NCBI GenBank assembly: GCA_050299555.1 | Contig: JBNKWA010000019.1 | Location: 1-64,000, forward strand | From: JBNKWA01 sp050299555 | Lineage (GTDB): Bacteria > Pseudomonadota > Alphaproteobacteria > Rhodobacterales > Rhodobacteraceae | DNA length: 64,000 nt | Direction: 5' to 3' | Part shown: positions 50,754 through 59,182 of the stretch, one piece after another | Layout: every line of letters begins with the position of its first letter | Position numbering within the stretch: position 1 is the first letter of the stretch | Made by a program: the position numbers and the translations under genes | The notes under the pieces: generated by a model | What the model was told of the DNA's origin: nothing | Databases searched by the model: none | What the model saw: only the letters and a program-made list of their open reading frames with translations

Positions 50754-51580
50754 TCCGGGTCGGTCTGGTGCAGCTGTCCTCGGGCGAGGAGCCGGCCGCC
50801 AACCTGCCGGTGACCGATGCGCTGGTGCGCGAGGCGGCGGAGCAGGGCGCGAAACTGGTGGTCACCCCCGAGGTGACCAACATGGTCAGCGCCGACAAGG
50901 CCCGGATGCGCGCCCTTGCCACCGCCGAAGAGCAGGACGTGACGCTGGCCGGGCTCAGGCGGACAGCGGCCGATTGCGGGCTCTGGCTGGTGATCGGGTC
51001 GCTGGTGGTCCGCAGCGGCGAGGCGCAGATGGCCAACCGGTCGTTCCTGATCGGGCCGGACGGGGCGATCCACGCCCGCTACGACAAGATCCACATGTTC
51101 GATGTCGAGCTGGGCGACGGCGAGTCGTACCGCGAATCGGCGCTGTTCGTGCCGGGCGAAGCGGCGGTGCTGGCCAAAACGCCGCTGGCAGCCATCGGCC
51201 TGACGATCTGCTATGACGTGCGTTTCGGCCATCTCTATCGCGATCTGGCGCGGGCGGGAGCCGAGATCGTCACCGTGCCCGCCGCCTTCACGGTGCCAAC
51301 CGGCAAGGCGCACTGGCAGGTGCTGCTGCGGGCCCGGGCGATCGAGACCGGCGCCTTCGTGCTGGCGGCGGCGCAGACCGGCCGGCACGTCTCGGCCTCG
51401 GGGCGGGCGCGCGAGACCTGGGGCCATTCCATGGCCGTCTCGCCCAGGGGCGAGGTTCTGGCCGAGGCGGAACGGGAACCGGGCGTGATCCTGGCCGATC
51501 TCGACCTGGGCGAGGTGGCGCGGGCGCGGGCCCGGATACCGGCGCTGGGTCACGACCGCGCCTATGACGGACCGGATTGA
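50750..51580 (+). CDS. carbon-nitrogen hydrolase, Nit1/deaminated glutathione amidase type
   Basis: The product is 276 aa. The catalytic triad is Glu41 (VTPEVTN), Lys113 (RYDKIHMFDV) and Cys154 (TICYDVRFGHLYR). The KIHMFDV and CYDVRF motifs fit the Nit1 group, which repairs deaminated glutathione. Coupling with a glutaredoxin gene supports a glutathione-related role, though other amides remain possible. Confidence 0.9.
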   Translation: MIRVGLVQLSSGEEPAANLPVTDALVREAAEQGAKLVVTPEVTNMVSADKARMRALATAEEQDVTLAGLRRTAADCGLWLVIGSLVVRSGEAQMANRSFLIGPDGAIHARYDKIHMFDVELGDGESYRESALFVPGEAAVLAKTPLAAIGLTICYDVRFGHLYRDLARAGAEIVTVPAAFTVPTGKAHWQVLLRARAIETGAFVLAAAQTGRHVSASGRARETWGHSMAVSPRGEVLAEAEREPGVILADLDLGEVARARARIPALGHDRAYDGPD

Positions 51581-52046
51581 TCAGATGGCAGAAGCACCGT
51601 CAGAAGTGGCGCTGGCCATGGCGCTGTTCGCCGAGCTCAGCACCACCGAGCAGCTGATCCGGCAGCGGGTGTCGCGCGCGCTGCCGCGGGGGATGGAAAT
51701 CTCGCAGTTCTCGGTCCTCAATCATCTGCACAGCGCCGGCACCGAGCGGACGCCGGCGCAACTGGCGCGGCTGTTCAATGTCACCAAGGGAGCGATGACC
51801 AACACCGTCGTGCGACTGGAGGCGGCCGGTTTCGTGCATGTGCGCCCGGACTGGGAGGACGGCCGGCAGAAGCTGGTTTCGATCAGCCCGGCCGGTGCCA
51901 AGGCGCGTGAGGCGGCGGTCGAGGCGGTGACACCGGAACTGATGCAGATCGTCGCAGGGGCAGGCGAAGAGAGCCTGCGGGCCAGCCTGCCGGTGCTGCG
52001 AAAGCTGCGGCAAGCCCTTGTTCGCAAGGCAGGCAAGGACGACTGA
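51564..52046 (+). CDS. MarR-family transcriptional regulator
   Basis: The product is 160 aa. The winged helix-turn-helix lies at ~45-105 (RTPAQLARLFNVTKGAMTNTVVRLEAAGF, wing DWEDGRQKLVSIS). It overlaps the nitrilase gene by 17 bp. An internal ATG at 51585 gives a start clear of that overlap and is equally plausible. It is the last gene of the comF operon. The 175 bp that follow precede the polysaccharide locus. Confidence 0.9.
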   Translation: MTDRIDQMAEAPSEVALAMALFAELSTTEQLIRQRVSRALPRGMEISQFSVLNHLHSAGTERTPAQLARLFNVTKGAMTNTVVRLEAAGFVHVRPDWEDGRQKLVSISPAGAKAREAAVEAVTPELMQIVAGAGEESLRASLPVLRKLRQALVRKAGKDD

Positions 52047-52221
52047 TCGCGAACGGGCAGCGGTTAATCACGATGCCCTTAAAATGCCTCTCTTTCGGCC
52101 TATCTATGGACAACGCGGGGCTTCGACCCTAATAAGGCGGGCGTGGGGGCCACCGTAGGTGTTGTTATAAGCGTGCAGGCGCTGTGATTGGCGTGGCTTA
52201 ACGAGTGGTCGGTGCGAAGGC

Positions 52222-53187
52222 ATGTTGATGTCGACACATACAATCTACCTCGACCACTTCGGTCTGACCGGGCGGCCGTTCACGCTGTTGCCCGATCCGG
52301 ACTTCATTTACTGGTCGCCGGCCCACCGGCAGGCGTTCACGGTGCTGGAATACGGCATCATGTCGCGCACGCCGATCATCGTGGTTACCGGCGAGATCGG
52401 CGCCGGCAAGACCACGCTTCTGCGCGAGTATCTGCGCAAGGCCGAGGATGACGTCAAGATCGGCCTGATCTCCAATGCCCAGGGCGACCGTGGCGAGCTT
52501 TTGCACTGGGTGCTGATGGCGCTTGGCCAGCCGGTCGATCCCGACGCCACCTATGTGCAGCTTTTCCACCAGTTGCAGGCGACGCTGATCGAGACCTATG
52601 CCGACGGCAGGCGCACGGTGCTGGTGTTCGACGAGGCGCAGAACCTGTCGATCGAGACCCTGGAAGAACTCAGGATGTTCTCGAACATCAATTCGGACCA
52701 GGACGAGCTGTTGCAGCTGATCCTGGTCGGGCAGCCCGATCTTCTCGACAAGATCGCACGCCCGGAGCTGGAGCAGTTCTCGCAGCGGGTGGGCGCCGAG
52801 TTCCATCTTCCGCGGATGTCGGCCGACGATGTGGAACGCTACATCCAGCACCGCCTGAAGGTAGTCGGTGCCGAGCGGCGGATCTTCACGCGGCTGGCCT
52901 GCGAGAAGGTCCATCTTGCCACCGGCGGAACGCCGCGCCTGATCAACCGGCTGTGCGACTTCGCACTGCTTTATGCGTATTCTGACGGCAAGAAGACGGT
53001 GACCGACGCGACGGTCGATGCGGTGGTGCGGGACCAGCATCTGTTCAGCCTGGCCACGGCCGATCGCGAACGTCAGCGGATGCGGGCCCGAAGGGGCCAG
53101 GTCCAGGAAGTCCCGGTGAGCAAGGGGACCGCGTCGAGTGGGGAGCCCGATGACGGACCCATCAACATCTGGGACATGAAAAAGTAG
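52222..53187 (+). CDS. XrtA-type polysaccharide-locus AAA ATPase (ExeA-like)
   Basis: The product is 321 aa. The start YLDHFGLTGRPFTLLPDPDF is typical of ExeA/GspA-type ATPases. Walker A is GEIGAGKTTLL, and Walker B is VLVFDEAQNLS. The same protein type is a standing member of exosortase/exopolysaccharide loci. Its role there is unknown, perhaps assembly of the export machine at the inner membrane. It is the first of four rightward genes. Confidence 0.88.
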   Translation: MLMSTHTIYLDHFGLTGRPFTLLPDPDFIYWSPAHRQAFTVLEYGIMSRTPIIVVTGEIGAGKTTLLREYLRKAEDDVKIGLISNAQGDRGELLHWVLMALGQPVDPDATYVQLFHQLQATLIETYADGRRTVLVFDEAQNLSIETLEELRMFSNINSDQDELLQLILVGQPDLLDKIARPELEQFSQRVGAEFHLPRMSADDVERYIQHRLKVVGAERRIFTRLACEKVHLATGGTPRLINRLCDFALLYAYSDGKKTVTDATVDAVVRDQHLFSLATADRERQRMRARRGQVQEVPVSKGTASSGEPDDGPINIWDMKK

Positions 53188-53251
53188 CTGTTTTGGCGGA
53201 CCGTAAGGCAGGTCCGTTTCCAAAACCAAACGGAATGGGTCGCGGGGCGCG

Positions 53252-54808
53252 ATGGATAGCAGCGATATCAAATTCTATCTGAAACGGTTCTGGGTGCGCT
53301 TCCCGCTGTTTTTCCTGCTGGCACTGGTGCCGGCGGTGGCGGGTATTGCGACGGCCATGCTGTTGCCGCCCATGTACAAGTCCTCGGCCACGGTGCTGGT
53401 CGAGGGGGCGCAGATTCCCAACGACCTTGCGGCCTCGACGGTGCAGATCGCCGCGCAGGAGCAGGTGCAGGTGGTGGAAAAGCGCCTGATGACGCGCGAC
53501 AACCTGCTGGAGATCGCCCAGAAGTATGACCTTTACGGCGACGATCCCAACCTGTCGCCTTCCGACGTCGTGAACAACATCCGCGAGAGCACGTCCTTCG
53601 ATCAGATCAGCCTGTCGGCCAGCCGGACCGGCGAGGGCACGATCGCCTTCACCATCGGCTTCACGGCGGCGGTTCCGAAGATTTCGAGCGACGTCACCAG
53701 CGAGTACGTGGAGAGAATCCTCAAGCTCAACCAGCAGATCCGCCAGGACGCCGCGCAAGACACCCTGGCCTTCTTCAACCAGGAGTCGGAGCGTCTGATC
53801 CGCGAGTTGAGCGGGCTGGAGGCGGAGATCGTGCGGTTCAAGCTGGACAACGAGGACTCGCTGCCCGACAGCCTCGACTTCCGGCGCGAACAGCTTGCCG
53901 CCCTGCAGGAACAGCTGGCCACGATCACCCGTGAGGAGATCGAGCTCAGCCAGCTTCGGTTCCAGCTTGAGCAGGCCAAGAGCGACCCGGAGATCGCCAA
54001 GTCGCTGGCGCCGCAGGACACGCCGCTGCAGCGCGAGCTTGACGACCTGCGCCGGCTCTACACCCAGCAGCGGGCGATCTATTCGGAAACCCACCCGATC
54101 GTGACCTCGCTGCGCTCGCGGATCGAAGCGCTCGAGGAGATGATCTCGGAGATCCCCGACGACTCGGCCGAGCAGCGGATGGCGGCGCAGACGCCGATCG
54201 AGCTGCGCCTGTCGCAGACCACCGAGCGCCTGGATTTGATCCGCGAGCAGAAGGCGAACCTGGAAGAGCGCATCGGCGAGCTGGACGGGACCATCAAGGA
54301 GACGCCGCGCGTCGAGATGGCGCTGAACATCCTGGAGCGGAAATACGGCAACCTGAAGCTGCAGTTCGACCGCAACAGCCAGGCCCTCGCCGAGGCCGAG
54401 CAGGGCGAGAAGCTGGAGTTGCGGCAGAAGGGTCAGCGGTTCTCGGTGATCGAGCAGGCGGTGGTGCCGACCGCGCCGGTCAGTCCGAACCGGCCGCTGA
54501 TCGCGGCTGGTGGCGTTGCCGCCGGCCTGGGACTTGGCGGTGCCGTGGTGCTGCTTCTGGAGCTGCTGAACCGCACGATCCACCGGCCGGTCGATGTGAC
54601 CCGGAAGCTGGGAATCGAGCTGATGGCCGCGCTGCCCTATATCGATGCAGAGGGTGAGGTGGTGCGCCGCCGCACCGGTCGCGCGGCCGTGGTGCTGGCG
54701 ATCCTTGCGGCGATCCCGGCCGCGATCTATCTGATCGACCGATTTGTAATGCCGTTGGGCGACCTCGCTGCGGTCCTCGCGAGCAAACTACCGTCACTCG
54801 GCTTTTAA
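53252..54808 (+). CDS. polysaccharide chain-length/polymerisation protein (Wzz/GumC type)
   Basis: The product is 518 aa. TM1 is at ~15-38 (FPLFFLLALVPAVAGIATAM) followed by the Wzz domain (MYKSSATVLVEG). A long periplasmic coiled coil spans ~160-400, and TM2 lies near 412-437. After it are a basic cytoplasmic stretch (RKLGIELMAALPYID) and a third hydrophobic segment near 475-495. It acts with the adjacent kinase as a split BY-kinase/copolymerase pair to set polymer length and drive export. Confidence 0.9.
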   Translation: MDSSDIKFYLKRFWVRFPLFFLLALVPAVAGIATAMLLPPMYKSSATVLVEGAQIPNDLAASTVQIAAQEQVQVVEKRLMTRDNLLEIAQKYDLYGDDPNLSPSDVVNNIRESTSFDQISLSASRTGEGTIAFTIGFTAAVPKISSDVTSEYVERILKLNQQIRQDAAQDTLAFFNQESERLIRELSGLEAEIVRFKLDNEDSLPDSLDFRREQLAALQEQLATITREEIELSQLRFQLEQAKSDPEIAKSLAPQDTPLQRELDDLRRLYTQQRAIYSETHPIVTSLRSRIEALEEMISEIPDDSAEQRMAAQTPIELRLSQTTERLDLIREQKANLEERIGELDGTIKETPRVEMALNILERKYGNLKLQFDRNSQALAEAEQGEKLELRQKGQRFSVIEQAVVPTAPVSPNRPLIAAGGVAAGLGLGGAVVLLLELLNRTIHRPVDVTRKLGIELMAALPYIDAEGEVVRRRTGRAAVVLAILAAIPAAIYLIDRFVMPLGDLAAVLASKLPSLGF

Positions 54809-54823
54809 GGGATCGAGCAGTCA

Positions 54824-55630
54824 ATGGAACGCTTGCGAGTTGCTATCCAGAAGGCAAGGGCGGCCCGGGCCGAGGCCGAGGCGTCGGGTGTTGTCATCCC
54901 CGGTGTGCGTCGGGCGTCAGCGCCCGGCTGGGACCTGCTTCAGACCTTCGAGCCGAACCCCAAGGCGCTGGCCAAGAACCGCGTGGTCACCCTGTCGCGC
55001 GAGGATTCCGGCCACACGGCCTTCGACATGCTGCGCACCCGCGTGTTGGCGGCGCTGCGCGAGCAGAACATCCGCATCATCGGCATCACCTCGCCGACCA
55101 GTGCCTGCGGCAAGTCCACGGTGGCGCTGAACCTGGCCTTCAGCTTTGCGCGCCAGGCGGACATCCGGACGGTGCTGATCGACCTCGACCTGCGGCGCCC
55201 GGCGATCGCCAACTACATGGGCGTGTCGGGGTGGGCCGGGGTCGAGAACTATCTGGAGGGCGAGGAGCTGCTGGAGCGCTGCTTCTTCCGCTTCCGCGAC
55301 AACCTTGCCGTGGCGGTCAACAGCGGCAAGCGCAGCAATCCGGCCGAGCTTCTGCAGCACAAGAAGACGACCGAGGCGATGCGTGGCATGATGCGCGACC
55401 TGAGGCCCGACGTGGTGATCGTCGATCTGCCGCCGGTGCTGTCCTGCGACGATGTCTGGGCCTTCCTGCCCAATCTTGAGGGCGTCATCCTGGTGGCTGC
55501 GGCCGATCACAGCTCGGTTCCCGAACTCGACAATGCCGAGCGTGACCTGGCCGAAAAGGCCAACCTGCTTGGCGTGGTGCTGAACCAGTGCCGGATCATC
55601 GACGAGACCTACTCGCAGACCTATTCCTGA
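54824..55630 (+). CDS. CpsD/CapB-type tyrosine kinase ATPase
   Basis: The product is 268 aa. Walker A is TSPTSACGKST (89-99), Walker A' is VLIDLDLRRP, and Walker B is VVIVDLPPVLS. This is the cytoplasmic half of a BY-kinase that pairs with the Wzz-type protein just upstream (15-bp gap). The P-loop has ACGKS where the family usually has GEGKS. The C-terminus has only two tyrosines (TYSQTYS) rather than a long Tyr cluster. Confidence 0.9.
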   Translation: MERLRVAIQKARAARAEAEASGVVIPGVRRASAPGWDLLQTFEPNPKALAKNRVVTLSREDSGHTAFDMLRTRVLAALREQNIRIIGITSPTSACGKSTVALNLAFSFARQADIRTVLIDLDLRRPAIANYMGVSGWAGVENYLEGEELLERCFFRFRDNLAVAVNSGKRSNPAELLQHKKTTEAMRGMMRDLRPDVVIVDLPPVLSCDDVWAFLPNLEGVILVAAADHSSVPELDNAERDLAEKANLLGVVLNQCRIIDETYSQTYS

Positions 55631-55688
55631 GTCGTGGTCCGGGCCATCCGCCAGCGGAGACCCGCAACCTGCTAACCGGAGTGCGTGG

Positions 55689-57278
55689 ATGACGATCGGC
55701 AGGGCCGCAGCGCTGACAAGACCCGCCGGCGCACCGGCCGGCCCGGCGCTGTTCGTTCTGACCATCCTCGCCTCGCTGCCGGTCTTCTGGTTCGGGTTCC
55801 AGTCGCTGGGTGAAGCCTGGCAGCGGCCGGAGTACAGCCACGGGCCGATCATCCCGGTGCTGTCCTCGTACATGTTCCTGCGCGAGCTGAGGCACGTCCC
55901 GCCTCCGAACGGGCCGGTCACCGACCGCTGGCCCGGGTTTGCACTGGCGCTTCTGGGGCTGGTGCTGGCGGGCGTCGGCAATCTGATCCGCATCCCCGAC
56001 ATCGTGACCTATGGCTTCATCGTCTGGGTCGCCGGGATGATCCTGAATGCGTTCGGCTATTCGCGCGGCTGGGTGTTCTGGACCGGTGTGCTGCACCTCG
56101 TCTACATGCTGCCCTTGCCGATGTTCCTGCAGTGGAAGGTCACCACGGGCCTGCAGTTCATGTCCTCGGAGATGGGTGTCGGCGTGCTTCGCCTGCTGGG
56201 CGTGCCGGTGCTTCTGGAAGGCAACGTGATCGACCTGGGCAACTATCGCCTGCAGGTGGCCGAGGCCTGCTCGGGCCTGCGCTATCTGTTCCCGATCCTC
56301 AGCTTTTCCTATGTGTTCTGCGTGCTCTACAACGGGCCGAAGTGGCACAAGGCCGTGCTGCTGCTGTCGGCGGCGCCGATCACGGTTGCCATGAACGCGG
56401 TGCGGATTGCCATCGTCGGCATTCTTGTCGACCGCTACGGCATCGGACAGGCGGACGGGTTTCTGCACCTTTTCGAGGGCTGGGTCATTTTCGGCGTCTG
56501 CGTGGCGATCCTGTTCGCCATCGCCATGGTGCTGCAACGCCTGCAGCGTCATCCGCGACCCTTCCCCGAAACGCTCGACCTGGACTTCGACGGCATCACG
56601 CCGCAGCTCCGGCGCTTTTTCGACCTGGTTCCCAGCCGCGCGCTGATCGCGACCTTCCTTGTCACGCTGGTCATGGCGGCGGCGTTTGTCATCAATCCGA
56701 CCGGCAGCGGTACCCGGCCGGAACGGGAGTCGTTTGCGCTGTTTCCGCTGGAGATCGGGCCCTGGTCGGGTCTCAGCGCTACGCTTGACCCGAGCGTCGA
56801 GGAAATCCTGGCGGCGGACGACTATCTGGCGTCAAGCTTCGCCAGCGCCGAATCGCGGGCGCGCGTGGACCTGTTCCTAGCCTACTATTTCAAGCAGACC
56901 GAAGGGCAGGGGATCCATTCGCCCGAGGTCTGCATTCCGGCGGCCGGCTGGGAGATTGCCAAGATCGAGACGGTCACCATCGACCGGCCGAACAGCGGCT
57001 GGGCGCCATTTACGGCCAACCGCGCCATCATCGAGAAGGGGACCGACCGGCGGCTGGTCTATTTCTGGTTCGAGCTGCACGGCGAGCGGGTGGCCAATGA
57101 CTTCGTCGCCAAGATGATCTCGATCCGGGACTCGGTTCTGATCGACCGCACCGATGGCGCCCTGGTGCGGCTGATGACGCCGATCCTGACCGACGAGGGC
57201 GAGGCGGATGCCGAGGCACGGCTGGGCAGGTTCATGGACCTGTCGCTGAGCAAGTTGCCCGCGTACATCCCGAACTAG
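55689..57278 (+). CDS. xrtD: exosortase with fused EpsI domain (XrtD type)
   Basis: The product is 529 aa. The first ~300 residues hold about eight membrane helices with the exosortase catalytic residues Cys194 (AEACSGLRYL), Arg239 (MNAVRIA) and His260 (FLHLFEGW). The rest (~320-529) is an exported EpsI-type domain (GIHSPEVCIPAAGWEI; RRLVYFWFELHGERVAN). The fusion and host group fit the VPLPA-CTERM-specific exosortase XrtD. Such enzymes cut C-terminal sorting signals of proteins bound for the cell surface. No VPLPA-type target was seen in the window. Confidence 0.9.
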   Translation: MTIGRAAALTRPAGAPAGPALFVLTILASLPVFWFGFQSLGEAWQRPEYSHGPIIPVLSSYMFLRELRHVPPPNGPVTDRWPGFALALLGLVLAGVGNLIRIPDIVTYGFIVWVAGMILNAFGYSRGWVFWTGVLHLVYMLPLPMFLQWKVTTGLQFMSSEMGVGVLRLLGVPVLLEGNVIDLGNYRLQVAEACSGLRYLFPILSFSYVFCVLYNGPKWHKAVLLLSAAPITVAMNAVRIAIVGILVDRYGIGQADGFLHLFEGWVIFGVCVAILFAIAMVLQRLQRHPRPFPETLDLDFDGITPQLRRFFDLVPSRALIATFLVTLVMAAAFVINPTGSGTRPERESFALFPLEIGPWSGLSATLDPSVEEILAADDYLASSFASAESRARVDLFLAYYFKQTEGQGIHSPEVCIPAAGWEIAKIETVTIDRPNSGWAPFTANRAIIEKGTDRRLVYFWFELHGERVANDFVAKMISIRDSVLIDRTDGALVRLMTPILTDEGEADAEARLGRFMDLSLSKLPAYIPN

Positions 57279-57301
57279 GCCGTCGGCCGGGCCTGCCGAT
57301 C

Positions 57302-58420
57302 CTACTTGAGGAGCTGGAAGCTTCGCGTCACCGAAACCGTGACGCGGTGATCGGCGTCGCTGCCATCGGTCTTTGTGAACTCGTAGCCGAGGCTGCCGTT
57401 CAGCACCCGGGTCAACGCCCGGTCATAGGTCGCATCGAACTCGAAGGCGCTTTCCGATGCGCCGCCGGCGAGGCCGGATCTGCGGGTCAGGGCGGCCGCC
57501 AGAGAGATGCCGGAATTGTGGGTCAGGTCACGGGAATAGCCGACATCGGCGCGGCTGGTCAGCTCGACGCTACCCTCCGAGCCGGGTTCGATGGTCTGCG
57601 ACAGGCCGGCGGTAAGCGTCGATGACTGCAGCGCATAGGTCACGTCGAGGCTGGCCTCGAGGTTGGTGTCGCTGGAGGAGCCGGAGACCGTGTTGTCGGT
57701 TTCCGTGCGGCCGACACCGAGGCTGCCGTCGAAGGACAGAAGCTCGGTCGCCTGATGCGCCACGCTGCCGGTGGCGGTGACGGTCTTGGAGCGGGTGCTG
57801 CCGATGTCGTCGGATTCGAAGTCGCTGTAGCCAAGCTCGGCCGTGACCGAGGTGCGCTGCGTCAGTTCGCGGGTCAGGCTGGCGTCGAGTTCGAAGGTGC
57901 GCGACGGGATGAGATCCGGCGAGGTGTCGGTGAAGTCCACGTCGGTGTAGCTGGCCGAGAGGCCGACGCTGGTCAGCCGGCTCAGCTGGTGGCTGAAGTC
58001 GGCGCCGAAGGACAGCTCGGTTCGCAACCCGGTGCTGTCGATGAAGATGAGGTCGTCGGTGATGTCGGTGAACGAGACGGGGTCGACCGAATAGCGGGCG
58101 TCGACGCCGAAGGTGGACCGCTTTGCGGTCTGCTCGAAGCCGAGAAGCACCGAGGGATTGAACGGCTCGAAGGTGTCCCCGACCGACTCGTAGGTGGTGG
58201 AGAACCCGAGTTCGAAGAACGCCCGCTGCGACCGTGTCGCCGTCTCGCCGCGCAGAACGAAATCGCCGCTGAGGTCGTAGTCGCCGTCCTTGTTGATGCC
58301 GAACGTCGCGCCAACCTCGCCGTCGAGGCTGAGGCCCAAGCTTTGTGCCCACGCAGAGCTGCCGGTCACCACCAGCGCGGCGGCCGTCGCGACCGCCAGC
58401 GCCCCCCTCGCCTCAGCCAT
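57302..58420 (-). CDS. outer-membrane beta-barrel protein of the polysaccharide locus
   Basis: The product is 372 aa with a signal peptide (AVATAAALVVTGSSAWAQ). The mature part is made of repeated 10-12-residue strands with alternating aromatic and polar residues (RAFFELGFSTTYESVG; TELSFGADFSHQLSRL), rich in Ser, Thr and Asp. This suggests a barrel of about 14-18 strands. It may be the outer-membrane channel for polymer or surface proteins, as barrel proteins of this kind are common in exosortase loci. It ends convergent with xrtD. Confidence 0.78.
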   Translation of the reverse strand: MAEARGALAVATAAALVVTGSSAWAQSLGLSLDGEVGATFGINKDGDYDLSGDFVLRGETATRSQRAFFELGFSTTYESVGDTFEPFNPSVLLGFEQTAKRSTFGVDARYSVDPVSFTDITDDLIFIDSTGLRTELSFGADFSHQLSRLTSVGLSASYTDVDFTDTSPDLIPSRTFELDASLTRELTQRTSVTAELGYSDFESDDIGSTRSKTVTATGSVAHQATELLSFDGSLGVGRTETDNTVSGSSSDTNLEASLDVTYALQSSTLTAGLSQTIEPGSEGSVELTSRADVGYSRDLTHNSGISLAAALTRRSGLAGGASESAFEFDATYDRALTRVLNGSLGYEFTKTDGSDADHRVTVSVTRSFQLLK

Positions 58421-58431
58421 CAGGTTATCCC

Positions 58432-59025
58432 TTACTCAAACAGGCGCCGTTCCGGCACCAGGATGACATCACCCTCGCGCAGGGCGAAATTGGAGGTGAT
58501 CGCCGCGCCGTTCTGAACGGCGTCGTAGTTGAAGATCACCAGGCTCTCGACCCCGGAGCGCCGGTCGGTACGGCGAATCTGGACCCGCTTGGTCGCGGCA
58601 AAGGGCGTCACGCCGCCGGCCTCGGCAAAGGCCTGCAGCACGGTCGTGCCGGGCTTCATTTCCTTCTGGCCGGGGGACGCGACCTCGCCCAGCACGTAGA
58701 CGCTGATCCTGGCCGGCGTGCCGGCGGTCTTTTCGGCCAGTCCGGCGACCGAAACCGAAACCGTCGGCGGGATGGTGAAGCGGTCGCTGATCGCGTCGGC
58801 GATGACGTTCTCGATCGCGTTGGTCGACAGGCCGGCGGCCTGAATGGTTCCGGCCAGCGGCAACGAGATCCGCCCATCGGGTCGCACGAGCACCGTGCGG
58901 TTGAGGTTCTCATCTTCCAGGACGGTCACATCGAGCGTATCGCCGATGTGAATCCGGTAGTCCTGCGCGTTGGCCGCCACAGCTGCGCCAACGAGCACAA
59001 GGATACCCAGCAAAAGCCGTTTCAT
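58432..59025 (-). CDS. polysaccharide export protein (Wza/GumB type)
   Basis: The product is 197 aa. A signal peptide (LLLGILVLVGAAVAANA, no lipobox Cys) is followed by the export domain YRIHIGDTLDVTVLEDENLN and LVRPDGRISLPLAGTIQAAG. SLBB-type strands come next (YVLGEVASPGQKEMKPGTTV, LREGDVILVPE). It forms the periplasmic and outer-membrane conduit for the exopolysaccharide. The start at 59025 fits the signal peptide. Downstream lies the outer-membrane barrel gene, 11 bp away. Confidence 0.92.
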   Translation of the reverse strand: MKRLLLGILVLVGAAVAANAQDYRIHIGDTLDVTVLEDENLNRTVLVRPDGRISLPLAGTIQAAGLSTNAIENVIADAISDRFTIPPTVSVSVAGLAEKTAGTPARISVYVLGEVASPGQKEMKPGTTVLQAFAEAGGVTPFAATKRVQIRRTDRRSGVESLVIFNYDAVQNGAAITSNFALREGDVILVPERRLFE

Positions 59026-59182
59026 GAATAGACTCCACACGGTTGCACCCACCACAGGTGCGGTAATCTGTCAGATTCCGGGCGAAAACAACAGGTTTTT
59101 GGGCGCGCCTCAAGGATCAATGGCCGATTCACGCAATGCGATGCGTCATGGCCACGGTTGCCGCCGACGACATCGCGAGCCG

